Notes: generated from the letters alone by a model not told the origin. A stretch of DNA of 64,000 nucleotides from Diaminobutyricimonas aerilata (GCF_002797715.1 NZ_PGFF01000001.1:62001-126000); one strand, 5' to 3'; counted from the stretch's first letter, positions 7,811 through 17,365 are shown. Numbers and translations are program-made.

Positions 7811-8634
7811 TGTTCGCGGCAGAACTGTTGAAACTGCGCACCGTCGCGGCGACCAAGATCACCATCGCGGTCGGAGCCGGCGGCCTGCTGCTGACGCAGG
7901 TGCTCCTCGTCACCCTGCTCCCCGCTCTCGCGAACGGCGCGCTCGGGGCCGACGTGGCGCCCTCCGAACTGGGCCCGACCGACCCGGGGACGGCCGCCTT
8001 CCAGTCCGGCGCGCTCGACATCCTCGGTGGCGGCTCCGGAATGGGATCCGTGGGCGCCGCCACGATCGCCGTCGTGCTGCTCGGGCTGTTCGCCGCGACC
8101 ACGGACTACCGGTACGGCGGCATCGTCGCGACGGCCCTCGCCCAACCGCGTCGCACCCGCATCCTCGTCGGCAAGGCCGCGGCGACCGCCGTGACCGCGG
8201 CCGCGTTCGCGCTGCTGCTCGCCGTCATCACCGTCGCGGTGCTGCTCATCTCGGTGACCGTGCTGCCCTCGACGGGACTCGTGCTCGGCTGGACCGACAT
8301 CCTCGCCACCCTCGGCCGCGGCGCGATCGTCGTCGTGCTGCTCGCCCTGCTCGGTCTCGCGGTCGGCGTGCTCGTGCGCAGCCAGCTCGCCGGAGTACTC
8401 GTGGTCGTCGCCCTGCTGCTGCTCGAGCCGATCGTGCAGGCGTTCGCGCAGCTGTTCGCCGGCGCGCTTCCCCTCTGGGCGCAACTGCTGCCGCTGTCGC
8501 TCGGCCGCGCAGCGATCGCCGGCGGCGACGGGGGAGCCGTGCTCCCGTGGGGTGTGGCGCTCGCCGCCCTCGCCGGGATCGTGCTGGCGGCGCTCGCCGC
8601 GGGTGCCGCCGTGCTCCGCCGGCGTGACCTGTGA
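7810..8634 (+). CDS. ABC-2 type exporter permease
   Basis: Integral membrane protein of 274 aa with six clear hydrophobic segments and the usual large first extracytoplasmic loop (residues ~40-75) of ABC-2 permeases. It is translationally coupled to the ATPase gene. It probably forms a dimer with two ATPase subunits. No substrate signature is recognisable. The histidine kinase follows after 36 bp, so all four genes may form one transcription unit in which the two-component system controls the exporter. Confidence 0.82.
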   Translation: MFAAELLKLRTVAATKITIAVGAGGLLLTQVLLVTLLPALANGALGADVAPSELGPTDPGTAAFQSGALDILGGGSGMGSVGAATIAVVLLGLFAATTDYRYGGIVATALAQPRRTRILVGKAAATAVTAAAFALLLAVITVAVLLISVTVLPSTGLVLGWTDILATLGRGAIVVVLLALLGLAVGVLVRSQLAGVLVVVALLLLEPIVQAFAQLFAGALPLWAQLLPLSLGRAAIAGGDGGAVLPWGVALAALAGIVLAALAAGAAVLRRRDL

Positions 8635-8670
8635 GCCCCGTCATCGCTCCGGAGACCGGAGAATGAGCAC

Positions 8671-9903
8671 ATGAGAACCGACACCCGCCGGAGTCGCGCG
8701 ACCGCGCGCCTCCGGCGGGTGATTCCCGTGCTCGCCGTGGCGGTGCTCGCCGTGGGCACCCTCGTCGCCGATGTCGTGGTGCGCGCGTCGCCCTCGGCGA
8801 CGCTCGAGGACTACGTGCTGCCCGACGGATACGGATGGATGTGCGCCGTGCTCGTGCTGCTGCAGGCGGCCGTGCTGTGGTGGCGGGGGCCCCGGCCGGC
8901 GCTCGCCCTCGTCGCCACGACCGTGCTCGACATCGCGATCATGTCGCTGACCTCGGGCGAGCTCGGCATGGGGGCGATCGCCGTGATGGTCGCGGTCGTC
9001 GCGATCCGGCAGCGGCTCGACACGCGGCCCGCCCTGCTCTGGGTCGCGGCGTCGGCGGCGGCGTCGGCGATCGCCGGTGCGATCGCCCTCGCGTCGAGCG
9101 ACGTCGTGCCGGGGGAGTGGTCGTTCGCCCTCGCTCTCACCCGGGTCGCCATCACCTTCGTCGCCCCCGCCCTCATCGCCGAGGTCACGATCTCCCGTCG
9201 GCGGATGCTCGAGGCGCTGCGGGAACGCGCCGCGCTCGCCGAACGCGATCGCGAGCGCAGCGCTCGCGAGGCCGTGCAGCAGGAACGCGCGCTCATGGCC
9301 CGAGAGCTGCACGACATCGCGGCGCATCACCTCTCGGGCATCATCGTCGGCAGTCAGGCCGCGGGTGCGCTCCTCGCCCGCGAACCGGACCGTGCGCGCG
9401 AGTACCTGCGCGGCGTGACGACTGAGGCGCAGGAGACGCTCGCCAACCTCCGTCAGACGGTGGGGCTGCTGCGGCCCGACCAGCAGGGCGAGCTCGGCCC
9501 GCAACCGGCGCTCGACCGGTTGCCCGAGCTCGTCGACGGGCTGCGCGCGTCGGGGATGACGGTCGTGTTCGAGCAGAGCGGCGAACCCGTGCCCCTCGGC
9601 CCGGTCGCCGAGATCGCGGCATACCGCATGGTGCAGGAGTCGCTCACGAACGCCCGGCGGCACGCGCCCGGAGCCCCGTGCGACGTCACCGTGCGCTACG
9701 GCTCGGATTCCGTCGAGCTCAGCGTGACCAACGCGCCATCAGGCGGGTCCGTGCCCACCGAGGGTGGCGGCAACGGTCTGCTCGGGATGCGGGAACGCGC
9801 GGCTCTCACCGGATCGACGCTGCACGCCGGCGCGACACCCGACGGCGGGTGGCGCAACGTGCTCGTCGTGCCCTACCCGTCGACGAACGAGGAGTCCGCG
9901 TGA
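8671..9903 (+). CDS. Sensor histidine kinase (HisKA_3 / NarL-DesK type)
   Basis: Membrane sensor of 410 aa. The N-terminal ~165 residues hold five or six hydrophobic segments without a recognisable extracellular domain. A short coiled coil ([20 protein letters not shown]) leads to the phospho-acceptor block ARELHDIAAHHLSG with His214. The N box VQESLTNARRHAPG and G box GNGLLGMRERAAL of the ATPase domain are intact. The partner regulator overlaps it by four bases. The signal is unknown; the adjacent ABC exporter is the natural target. Confidence 0.9.
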   Translation: MRTDTRRSRATARLRRVIPVLAVAVLAVGTLVADVVVRASPSATLEDYVLPDGYGWMCAVLVLLQAAVLWWRGPRPALALVATTVLDIAIMSLTSGELGMGAIAVMVAVVAIRQRLDTRPALLWVAASAAASAIAGAIALASSDVVPGEWSFALALTRVAITFVAPALIAEVTISRRRMLEALRERAALAERDRERSAREAVQQERALMARELHDIAAHHLSGIIVGSQAAGALLAREPDRAREYLRGVTTEAQETLANLRQTVGLLRPDQQGELGPQPALDRLPELVDGLRASGMTVVFEQSGEPVPLGPVAEIAAYRMVQESLTNARRHAPGAPCDVTVRYGSDSVELSVTNAPSGGSVPTEGGGNGLLGMRERAALTGSTLHAGATPDGGWRNVLVVPYPSTNEESA

Positions 9904-10565
9904 TCCGCGTCATGGTGGCCGACGACCAGAAGATCGTCCGCAGCGGCATCGCGGTCGTGGTGGGTGCCGCAGACGACATCGAGGTCGTGGGTGAGGCGAA
10001 GGACGGCTACGAGGCCGTGGAGTTCGCGCGCGAGCTGCGTCCGGATGTCGTGCTCATGGACATCCGGATGCCCGGCCGCGACGGCATCGAGGCGACCCGG
10101 TTGCTCTCCGCCGACCCCGACGGCGCCATCCCGGTGCTCGTGCTCACCACGTTCGACCTCGACGACTACGTGTTCGGGGCGCTCGAGGCGGGAGCGGCCG
10201 GGTTCCTGCTCAAGGGGGCCGACGAGGAGACGCTGATCGCCGCCATCCGCTCGGTGGCCTCCGGCAGCGGGACCCTCGACCAGCGGCTGACCCGGCGGGT
10301 GATCGCCGAGTTCGCCGCCCGGCGCCCCACCCCGCAGAAGCGCCGCGACGAGCTCGCGTCGGCGCTCACCGGCCGGGAGCTCGAAATCCTCGAGCTGCTG
10401 TGCGAGGGGCTCTCGAATCAGGAGATGGCGACGCGGCTGTTCATCGAACCGTCGACGGTGAAGTACCACGTCGCCGGGCTGCTCGCGAAGATCGGCGCCC
10501 GCGACCGGCTGCAGGCGGTCGTGTGGGCCTTCCAGAACGGGGTCGTCGCGCCGTCGATCGAGTAG
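9900..10565 (+). CDS. Response regulator, NarL/LuxR family
   Basis: DNA-binding regulator, 221 aa. The receiver domain occupies residues 1-120, with the acidic pair Asp8/Asp9, phospho-acceptor Asp54 (VVLMDIRMPG), Thr in LTTFD and Lys in LLKGADEE. The LuxR helix-turn-helix is at about 155-215 (LTGRELEILELLCEGLSNQE...STVKYHV). The start GTG 9900 overlaps the kinase stop as GTGA; other in-frame starts lie inside the kinase gene. Cognate to the preceding kinase by coupling. Confidence 0.92.
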   Translation: MIRVMVADDQKIVRSGIAVVVGAADDIEVVGEAKDGYEAVEFARELRPDVVLMDIRMPGRDGIEATRLLSADPDGAIPVLVLTTFDLDDYVFGALEAGAAGFLLKGADEETLIAAIRSVASGSGTLDQRLTRRVIAEFAARRPTPQKRRDELASALTGRELEILELLCEGLSNQEMATRLFIEPSTVKYHVAGLLAKIGARDRLQAVVWAFQNGVVAPSIE

Positions 10566-10641
10566 GTGGACGGGGCGGAGTGGTTCCGGTGCGGGTAAAG
10601 TGCCGCCATCCGCGCCCGCCGGGCGGGATGGAGGGACGCCG

Positions 10642-11688
10642 ATGACCGCCGCCGAAGGGAAGGGTTCCCAGGACGACTCGACTGCTCCCGCGGTGCGCTC
10701 CCCGACCATCTACGACGTTGCGCGGATCGCGGGCGTCAGTCACCAGACGGTGAGTCGGCTGCTCAAGGGGTATCAAGGCATCCGCCCGCACACCCGGGAA
10801 CGGGTCGAGGAGGCGCTGCGCGAACTCGACTACCGCCCGAACATGACGGCGCGCTCCCTCGCCACCAACCGGTCGCACCGGGTCGGCGCGTTCACCCATG
10901 CGATCGCCGAGGTCGGACCGAGCCGCATCGTGCAGGGCGCGAGTGCCGGGGCGCGCGAGGCCGGCTACCTGCTCGACATCGTCGCCCTCGACATGGGCGA
11001 CGAGGATTCGGTCGCCGAGGCGATCGGGTTGATGGCGACGCAGGACATCGCGGGCGTGCTCGCATTCGCGTCGACCGACGCGATGACCGACGCCATCCGG
11101 CACGCCGACATCCGCGTTCCCTTGATGCTCGAACTGGATGCGGATGATGCGACGACCGGGTATCGAACGGAGTTGCAGCGCGCGGTGTTCGACCTGGTCG
11201 AGCACCTGCGCTCTCTCGGGCACCGCCGGTTCTTCCACATCGCCGGACCTCAGGGGTGGGTCGCTGCCCGCAATCGGGAATTCGCCTACCACCGTGCGGT
11301 CACCGAATCCGGACTCGAGTCGCTCGGGGTGGCGCACGGCGACTGGTCTGCGGCCTCCGGCTACGCGGCCGCCGAACGCATCCCGCTCGAGGCGGGGGTG
11401 ACGGCGGTCGTGGCGAGCAACGACCAGATGGCCCTCGGAGCCATCCTCGCCCTCATGCGCCGCGGACTGCGGGTTCCGGAGGACGTCAGCGTCACCGGGT
11501 TCGACGACATCCCCGAAGCCGCCTTCTTCGTGCCTCCGCTGACCACGGTGAAGCTCGACTTCGAGGGTCAGGGCCGCGCCGCGTTCGCACGCCTGCTGCG
11601 GGTGATCGATCAGACCAAGACGCCCGTGCCCGCCCAGGCGGGCGCACAGTTGCGCATCCGGGAGTCGAGCGGTCCGGCCCCCCGCTGA
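10642..11688 (+). CDS. LacI family transcriptional regulator of the beta-galactosidase locus
   Basis: Repressor of 348 aa. The LacI helix-turn-helix and hinge region are at residues ~19-75 (TIYDVARIAGVSHQTVSRLL...YRPNMTARSLATN), followed by a periplasmic-binding-protein-like sugar domain. ATG 10642 follows GGAGGGA with good spacing, and a TAAAGT hexamer (10596-10601) gives a leader of about 34 bases. Four short Ala/Gly-rich residues precede the DNA-binding domain. The perfect 16-bp operator at 11804-11819, upstream of the GH42 gene, is the obvious target; the effector would be a galactoside. Confidence 0.9.
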   Translation: MTAAEGKGSQDDSTAPAVRSPTIYDVARIAGVSHQTVSRLLKGYQGIRPHTRERVEEALRELDYRPNMTARSLATNRSHRVGAFTHAIAEVGPSRIVQGASAGAREAGYLLDIVALDMGDEDSVAEAIGLMATQDIAGVLAFASTDAMTDAIRHADIRVPLMLELDADDATTGYRTELQRAVFDLVEHLRSLGHRRFFHIAGPQGWVAARNREFAYHRAVTESGLESLGVAHGDWSAASGYAAAERIPLEAGVTAVVASNDQMALGAILALMRRGLRVPEDVSVTGFDDIPEAAFFVPPLTTVKLDFEGQGRAAFARLLRVIDQTKTPVPAQAGAQLRIRESSGPAPR

Positions 11689-11803
11689 CGGCCGCCTCGG
11701 GCTTCGGCTGCACCGTCTTCCCAGAGTCGGCGCCGGTGCTCGGACGCGCGGCGGGGTGGTGCCGCACCCGATGTGAACGTGAACAGCAATGTGGTCAAGC
11801 CTC

Positions 11804-11832
11804 TTGTTACCGGTAACAAATGCGGCTACGGT
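11804..11832 (+). promoter_or_regulatory. LacI operator and promoter of the GH42-transporter unit
   Basis: TTGTTACCGGTAACAA (11804-11819) is a perfect 16-bp palindrome with the central CG typical of LacI-family sites. Its first half doubles as a -35 element (TTGTTA), and TACGGT at 11827-11832 is a -10 with a 17-bp spacer. Transcription would start near 11839, which rules out the in-frame ATG at 11773 for the next gene. Confidence 0.75.
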
Positions 11833-11856
11833 TCCCGTATCCGTCGACGACGACGG

Positions 11857-13989
11857 ATGACGACGACAACGACGGGGTTATCGATCAGCATGGCAACGGC
11901 TTCCGCCTTCCGCCCGAAGGGCATCCTGTTCGGCGCCGCCTACTACGCGGAGTACCACCTCGAGGACCGGGTCGATGTCGATCTCGACCTCATGCGCGAC
12001 GCCGGCTTCACGGTCATCCGGGTGGGCGAATCCGTGTGGTCGACGTGGGAGCCGCGAGACGGAGAATTCGAGCTCGACTGGCTTCAGCCGGTGCTCGACG
12101 GCGCTCACTCGCGCGGGATCGCGGTCATCCTCGGCACGCCCACCTACGCCGTGCCGCCGTGGCTGCAGTCCGCCTACCCCGAGATCGCCGCCGAGCGCCG
12201 CACCGGCGAGCGGGTGCCGTGGGGAGCCCGCCAGGAGGTCGACTACTCGCACCCCGCATTCCGGTTCCATGCCGAGCGGATCATCCGCGCGGTCGTCGCG
12301 CGCTACGCCGACCACCCCGCCGTCATCGGCTATCAGGTCGACAACGAGCCGGGAATGGAGCTGTTCCACAATCAGGGCACGTTCCAGCGGTTCGTGCGCC
12401 GGCTCGCCGCGCAATACGGCGACGTCGAGACCCTCAACCGGGAGTGGGGGCTCACCTACTGGTCGCACCGCATCGCGGACTGGTCGGAGCTGTGGCGGCC
12501 CGACGGCAACTCACTGCCGCAGTACGACCTCGCATGGCGTCGCTACCAGGCGGACCTCACGACCGAGTTCATCGCGTGGCAGGCGGGCATAGTGCGCGAG
12601 TACGCGCGCGACGGCCAGTTCGTCACGACCTGCATCGCCTACCCGCGGCCCGCACTCGACGACGAGGCGCTCGTCGCGGATCTCGATGTGACCGCCGGCA
12701 ACCCGTACTACGCGATGCAGGACCACCTCGATGCGACGATCGACATTGAGCCGGTCACCCCGTGGACGACCTCGGGCGTCGCGGCGCTGTTCCGGCAGGC
12801 CGACCGGATGTACTCCTCCAAGCAGTCCCGGTTCCTGGTGACCGAGACGGACGCGCAGTCGATCGGCGGCCCGGAGTTCAACCTCCCGCCCTACCCCGGG
12901 CAGCTCCGGCAGGCCGCGCTCGCCCTCGTCTCCCGGGGCGCCGCGATGATCGAGTACTGGCACTGGCATACCCTGCCGTACGGCACCGAGACGTATTGGG
13001 GCGGCGTGCTGCCGCACAGCCTCGTGCCCGGCCGGGTCTATGCCGAGCTCTCGCAGCTCGGCGCCGATCTCGCCGCGATGGGCGATACCCTCGACGGCTT
13101 CGAGCCCGATGCCGATGTCGCCATCCTGTGGTCGAACGACTCGCGCTTCGCGTTCGAGTTCGCCCCGCCCCTCGCCGACGCCGACGGACGGCCCGACCGC
13201 ATGGCGTACCCCCGCATCGTCGACGCGTTCCATCGCGGCGTCATCGATGCCGGCGCCCAGGCGCGCTTCCTGCACGCCGCCCAGGCCCGCGCGCTCGGCG
13301 CCGCCGCGCTCGCCGACCGATTCCCCGTGCTCATCGCGCCGGCGTTCTACGTCGCCACTGACGACGACCTCGACCTCCTGCGTGAGTACGCCGCCGCGGG
13401 TGGGCACCTCATCACGGGGATCCGCACCGGCTATGGTGACCACGAGGCCCGCGCGCGGGTCGAAGTCGCGCCGCCGCGACTGGCCGAGGCGGCCGGTGCG
13501 CACTACGAGGAGTACTCGAATCTGCGCGACGACGTGCTGATCGAGGGGGAGGGCCTCGCCGTCACGGAGGGCGCGCGGGCGACGCTGTGGGCCGACGGAC
13601 TGCTCGTCGATGGCGCCGAGGTGCTCGCCCGGTACCGGCACCCGCGCTTCGCCGGGTTCCCCGCCGTGACGACGAACCCGCACGGCCACGGCCGAGTCAC
13701 CCTCGTCGGCACCGTGCCCTCGCCCGCCCTCGCCGTGGACCTCATCCGCTGGGCCGTCGAGGCGCCGATCGCGGATGCCCTCGCGCCGGAGCGCGCCCTG
13801 CCGGTCACCGTGTCGTCGGGATCGCTGCTCGACGGCCGCCGCGCCTGGTTCCTCTTCAACTGGAGCTGGAACGCCACGACGGTCACGCTCGCGAGAGAGG
13901 TCACCGATGCCGTCACCGACACCCGCCACCCGGCGGGCACCGAACTCCCCCTCGCCCCATGGTCCGCGACGACCGTGATCGACGGGTGA
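11857..13989 (+). CDS. Beta-galactosidase, glycoside hydrolase family 42
   Basis: Retaining galactosidase of 710 aa with no signal peptide, so it acts on imported galactosides in the cytosol. The domain order is a TIM barrel (to ~residue 390), then a trimerisation domain and a small C-terminal beta domain. The acid/base is Glu164 in QVDNEPGME and the likely nucleophile is Glu330 in LVTETDAQSIGG. The start is uncertain between ATG 11857 and ATG 11890; neither has a clear SD, and alignment starts at about FRPKGILFGAAYY. The operator at 11804 places it under the upstream LacI regulator. A sugar ABC importer follows after 47 bp. Confidence 0.9.
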   Translation: MTTTTTGLSISMATASAFRPKGILFGAAYYAEYHLEDRVDVDLDLMRDAGFTVIRVGESVWSTWEPRDGEFELDWLQPVLDGAHSRGIAVILGTPTYAVPPWLQSAYPEIAAERRTGERVPWGARQEVDYSHPAFRFHAERIIRAVVARYADHPAVIGYQVDNEPGMELFHNQGTFQRFVRRLAAQYGDVETLNREWGLTYWSHRIADWSELWRPDGNSLPQYDLAWRRYQADLTTEFIAWQAGIVREYARDGQFVTTCIAYPRPALDDEALVADLDVTAGNPYYAMQDHLDATIDIEPVTPWTTSGVAALFRQADRMYSSKQSRFLVTETDAQSIGGPEFNLPPYPGQLRQAALALVSRGAAMIEYWHWHTLPYGTETYWGGVLPHSLVPGRVYAELSQLGADLAAMGDTLDGFEPDADVAILWSNDSRFAFEFAPPLADADGRPDRMAYPRIVDAFHRGVIDAGAQARFLHAAQARALGAAALADRFPVLIAPAFYVATDDDLDLLREYAAAGGHLITGIRTGYGDHEARARVEVAPPRLAEAAGAHYEEYSNLRDDVLIEGEGLAVTEGARATLWADGLLVDGAEVLARYRHPRFAGFPAVTTNPHGHGRVTLVGTVPSPALAVDLIRWAVEAPIADALAPERALPVTVSSGSLLDGRRAWFLFNWSWNATTVTLAREVTDAVTDTRHPAGTELPLAPWSATTVIDG

Positions 13990-14036
13990 GGAGACCGGAC
14001 CCCGGTCTCACCCGAAACAGGACAAGGAAGAAGGAC

Positions 14037-15386
14037 ATGAGGAACGCACCAAGAACAGCACTGGCGCTGGGCTCCGGCATCGCCGCCGTGACACTGCTCC
14101 TCGGCGGATGCACGACCGGCGCAGACTCGGGCGGCTCCGGCGGTCCCGTCACGCAGGAGCAGATCGACGAGGCGCTGAAGACCCCCACCGAGCTCACCTT
14201 CTGGACGTGGGTGCCCGACATCGAGAACGAGGTCGCACTCTTCGAGGAGAAGTACCCCGCGATCGACGTCACGGTCGAGAACGTCGGGCAAGGGCTGCCG
14301 CATTACCAGAAGCTCCGTAGCGCCCTCGAGGCGGGCGAAGGGGCGCCGGATGTCGCGCAGGTCGAGTACCAGTACATCCCGTCGTTCGTGCTCACCGAAT
14401 CGCTGCTCGACCTCTCCGACTACGGCGGCGACGACCTCGCCGGGGATTACGTCGACTGGGCCTGGAACCAGGTGTCGCCCGGCGAGGAGGTGTGGGCGGT
14501 TCCGCAAGACGTCGGGCCGATGGGCAACTTGTACCGCGAGGACATCCTGACGCAGGCGGGCATCACCGAGCCGCCGGCCACGTGGGAGGAGTACGCGACG
14601 GCCGCCCGGGCCGTGAAGGACTCGACCGGGTCGTACATCTCGAACCTCGGCGCCACCCAGGCCGGCCAGATGATCGGGTTCTTCTGGCAGAAGGGGCTCA
14701 AGCCGTTCGGCTACGACGGTGAGGAGACGGTCACCATCGACGTGAACAGCGATGAGGCGAAGGAGGTGGCCGACTACTGGACGCAGCTCATCCAGGACGA
14801 CCTCGTCTCCACCGACGTGGACTTCAACGACCAGTGGTACCAGGGGCTCGCGAACGGCAAGTACGCCGGCTGGCTCACTGCCGCGTGGGGACCGGTGTTC
14901 CTTCAGGGCACGGCCGAGAGCACCTCCGGGTTGTGGCGCGCGGCGCCGCTGCCGCAGTGGTCGGAGGGCGAGAACGTGTCGGGCAACTGGGGCGGGTCAG
15001 CCGACGCCGTGCTCGCCACGAGCGAGAACCCGATCGCCGCATACGAGCTCGCGAAATTCATCAACAACGATGAGGAGTCGGCGATGAAGCTCGCGACGGA
15101 GCAGTTCCTGTTCCCGCCGCAGCAGTCGGTGCTCGACGACCCCGAGTTCACCGACCTCGAATCCGAGTTCTACGGCGGTCAGCAGGTCAACCAGCTGTTC
15201 TCCGAGATCTCCGAGACCGTCGACACCGAATTCCAATGGCTCCCGTTCATGGATTTCGCCTACTCCTCATACGAGGAGACGCTCGGCACAGTCATCGCCG
15301 CTAAGGGTGACATCTCCGCAGGGCTCGACGAGTGGCAGGACGCTCTCGTCGGCTACGCCGAGAGCCAGGGCTTCACCGTCGAGTGA
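14037..15386 (+). CDS. Sugar ABC transporter substrate-binding lipoprotein (CUT1)
   Basis: Extracytoplasmic carbohydrate receptor of 449 aa. The lipoprotein signal ends at LLGGCTTG (Cys about 25). The family 1 solute-binding fold is recognisable in LTFWTWVPDIENEVALFEEK near the mature N-terminus and in the Trp-rich hinge and pocket segments further on. The start ATG 14037 has AGGAAGAAGG just upstream. It lies between GH42 and two CUT1 permeases, so the ligand is probably a galacto-oligosaccharide. A strong hairpin directly after the stop probably limits read-through and keeps receptor mRNA in excess. Confidence 0.9.
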   Translation: MRNAPRTALALGSGIAAVTLLLGGCTTGADSGGSGGPVTQEQIDEALKTPTELTFWTWVPDIENEVALFEEKYPAIDVTVENVGQGLPHYQKLRSALEAGEGAPDVAQVEYQYIPSFVLTESLLDLSDYGGDDLAGDYVDWAWNQVSPGEEVWAVPQDVGPMGNLYREDILTQAGITEPPATWEEYATAARAVKDSTGSYISNLGATQAGQMIGFFWQKGLKPFGYDGEETVTIDVNSDEAKEVADYWTQLIQDDLVSTDVDFNDQWYQGLANGKYAGWLTAAWGPVFLQGTAESTSGLWRAAPLPQWSEGENVSGNWGGSADAVLATSENPIAAYELAKFINNDEESAMKLATEQFLFPPQQSVLDDPEFTDLESEFYGGQQVNQLFSEISETVDTEFQWLPFMDFAYSSYEETLGTVIAAKGDISAGLDEWQDALVGYAESQGFTVE

Positions 15387-15390
15387 ACGC

Positions 15391-15420
15391 CGGGTCGCCC
15401 GCCCCAGGGCGGGCGACCCG
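15391..15420 (+). terminator. GC-rich hairpin after the sugar-binding protein gene (intra-operon attenuator)
   Basis: A perfect 14-bp stem (CGGGTCGCCCGCCC / GGGCGGGCGACCCG) has a two-base loop and starts five bases after the stop codon. There is no U-tract. It is placed as in many transporter operons where the receptor is made in excess of the permeases. Confidence 0.65.
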
Positions 15421-15473
15421 TCCCGGCGACGTCCGCGTCGCCACTCCAGTCCTCCGCATCCGGAAGGAACCCC

Positions 15474-16430
15474 GTGTCCGAATCGCTCACGGTGAGCCGC
15501 CCGCCGACCGCAGCCGCGCCGCCCCGTCGGCGTCCGTCGGCGACCAAGCGCAAGCAGAACCGCGCCGCCTACCTCTTCGTACTCCCGTTCTTCGTCGTGT
15601 TCGTCGCGATGCTCGTCGTCCCGCTGGTCTACTCCGGTTACCTCAGTCTGTTCGAGAGCAAGCTCATCGGCGGCGAGGTCTTCGCCGGTTTGAACAACTA
15701 CGTGCGGGCGTTCCTCGACCCGGGATTCCTCTCCGGCGTCGGGCGGATGGCTCTGTTCCTCGTGGTGCAGGTGCCCATCATGCTGGGGCTCGCGCTGTTC
15801 TTCGCGCTCGCGCTCGACAGCGGCCGGGCGCGCGCGTCGAAAGCGGCGCGGCTGCTGATCTTCATGCCGTACGCGGTGCCGGCGGTCGTCGCGACGCTCA
15901 TGTGGGGCTACCTGTACGGACCCGACTTCGGTCCGATCGCGCAGGTCGCGCGAGCTCTCGGCCTGGGCACGCCCGATCTGCTCGCGGGCGACACCATCCT
16001 CGGGTCGATGATGAACATCGTCACGTGGGAGTTCGTCGGCTACAACATGATCGTCATGTTCGCGGCTCTGCGGTCGATCCCCACCGAGTTGTACGAAGCG
16101 GCGGAGATCGACGGCGCGAGCCAGCTCCGGGTGGCGTGGAGTATCAAGATCCCGGCCATCCGTCCGGCGATCCTGCTGACCGTCATCTTCTCGATCATCG
16201 GCACCTTCCAGCTCTTCAACGAGCCGAGCCTGCTCAACGCGATCGCGCCCGACGCGATCTCGAGCGCGTTCACGCCGAACTACTACGCCTACAACCTGGC
16301 CTTCATCAACCAGGACCTGAACTACGCGGCCGCCCTGGCCTTCCTGCTCGGGGTGGTCATCGCGGTCGTCTCGTACGTCGTGCAGCTTGGGGCGCAACGT
16401 GGCGAGCGGCGGGAGAGGAATCAGTCGTGA
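15474..16430 (+). CDS. Sugar ABC transporter permease (MalF family)
   Basis: Membrane subunit of the CUT1 importer, 318 aa, with six hydrophobic segments after a short basic N-tail. The EAA coupling motif is visible (YEAAEIDGASQLRVAWSIKI, residues ~203-222). The start GTG 15474 is preceded by GGAAGGAA. Its stop overlaps the next permease start by four bases (GTGA). No ATPase is encoded here, so a shared ATPase such as an MsiK-type protein from elsewhere is needed. Confidence 0.9.
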   Translation: MSESLTVSRPPTAAAPPRRRPSATKRKQNRAAYLFVLPFFVVFVAMLVVPLVYSGYLSLFESKLIGGEVFAGLNNYVRAFLDPGFLSGVGRMALFLVVQVPIMLGLALFFALALDSGRARASKAARLLIFMPYAVPAVVATLMWGYLYGPDFGPIAQVARALGLGTPDLLAGDTILGSMMNIVTWEFVGYNMIVMFAALRSIPTELYEAAEIDGASQLRVAWSIKIPAIRPAILLTVIFSIIGTFQLFNEPSLLNAIAPDAISSAFTPNYYAYNLAFINQDLNYAAALAFLLGVVIAVVSYVVQLGAQRGERRERNQS

Positions 16431-17353
16431 CCAGGATCGAACCGCGGGCAGCCGCGCCCGCACGCCGAGCGGCCGGCCGAACGCGGCCCCGGCGTCGCTA
16501 CGCTCCCGAACGGCGCCGCAGCCTCCTGCTCACGCTGCTGCTCTGGCTGTGCGTGCTCTACTTCGTGCTGCCTCTGCTGTGGCTCCTGATCGCCTCGACG
16601 AAGGACAACGCCGACCTCTTCTCGAGCTTCGGGTTCTGGTTCGGCGAGCGGTTCTCGCTCGGAGAGAACCTCGTGACCGTGTTCACCACGCGGGACGGCA
16701 TCTTCGGACGGTGGATCCTCAACACCGTGGTCTACGCCGTCGTGTCGGCAGCAGGCGCGACGTTGTTGGCGACGATGGCGGGGTACGCGTTCGCGAAGTA
16801 TCGGTTCCCCGGCGACAAGGTGATGTTCAGCCTGACGCTCGGCGCCGTGATGATCCCCCTGACCGCCCTCGCGCTGCCGACCTACTTGCTGTTCTCCTCG
16901 GCGGGTCTCACGAACACGCCCTGGGCGATCATCGTTCCTTCGCTGGTCAGCCCGTTCGGCGTCTACCTCATGCGGGTCTACGCCGCCGACGCCATCCCGG
17001 ACACCCTCATCGAGGCGGCCCGCGTGGACGGTGCGGGCGAATTCCGCACCTTCTGGCAGGTGGGACTGCGGCTGCTCGCGCCCGGACTCGTGACGGTCTT
17101 CCTGTTCTCGCTCGTGGCGACCTGGAACAACTACTTCCTGCCGCTCATCATGCTCAACAGTTCCGAGCTGTACCCGCTGACGGTGGGGCTCGCGCAACTG
17201 CAGGCTGCGAGTTCGGCGGGCGGGGGATCGCAGGCCCTGTTCTCGACCGTGATCACCGGGTCACTCGTGTCGGTGCTGCCCCTGATCGTCGCGTTCCTCG
17301 TGCTGCAGCGGTATTGGCAGACGGGGCTCGCGACCGGAGGTGTGAAGGGCTGA
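16427..17353 (+). CDS. Sugar ABC transporter permease (MalG family)
   Basis: Second membrane subunit, 308 aa from GTG 16427, chosen because it overlaps the MalF-type gene's stop and starts at the family's usual position. A highly basic N-tail (about 30 residues rich in Arg) precedes six hydrophobic segments. The EAA motif EAARVDGAGEFRTFWQVGL is intact. It closes the GH42 locus; the next gene converges on it with only 12 bp between stops. Confidence 0.9.
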   Translation: MTRIEPRAAAPARRAAGRTRPRRRYAPERRRSLLLTLLLWLCVLYFVLPLLWLLIASTKDNADLFSSFGFWFGERFSLGENLVTVFTTRDGIFGRWILNTVVYAVVSAAGATLLATMAGYAFAKYRFPGDKVMFSLTLGAVMIPLTALALPTYLLFSSAGLTNTPWAIIVPSLVSPFGVYLMRVYAADAIPDTLIEAARVDGAGEFRTFWQVGLRLLAPGLVTVFLFSLVATWNNYFLPLIMLNSSELYPLTVGLAQLQAASSAGGGSQALFSTVITGSLVSVLPLIVAFLVLQRYWQTGLATGGVKG

Positions 17354-17365
17354 CCGGAAGCAGCG

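Noticed and set aside
11773-11856. N-terminal extension of the GH42 enzyme from ATG 11773
   Set aside because: It would contain the LacI operator and -10 element; transcription is expected to start after it.
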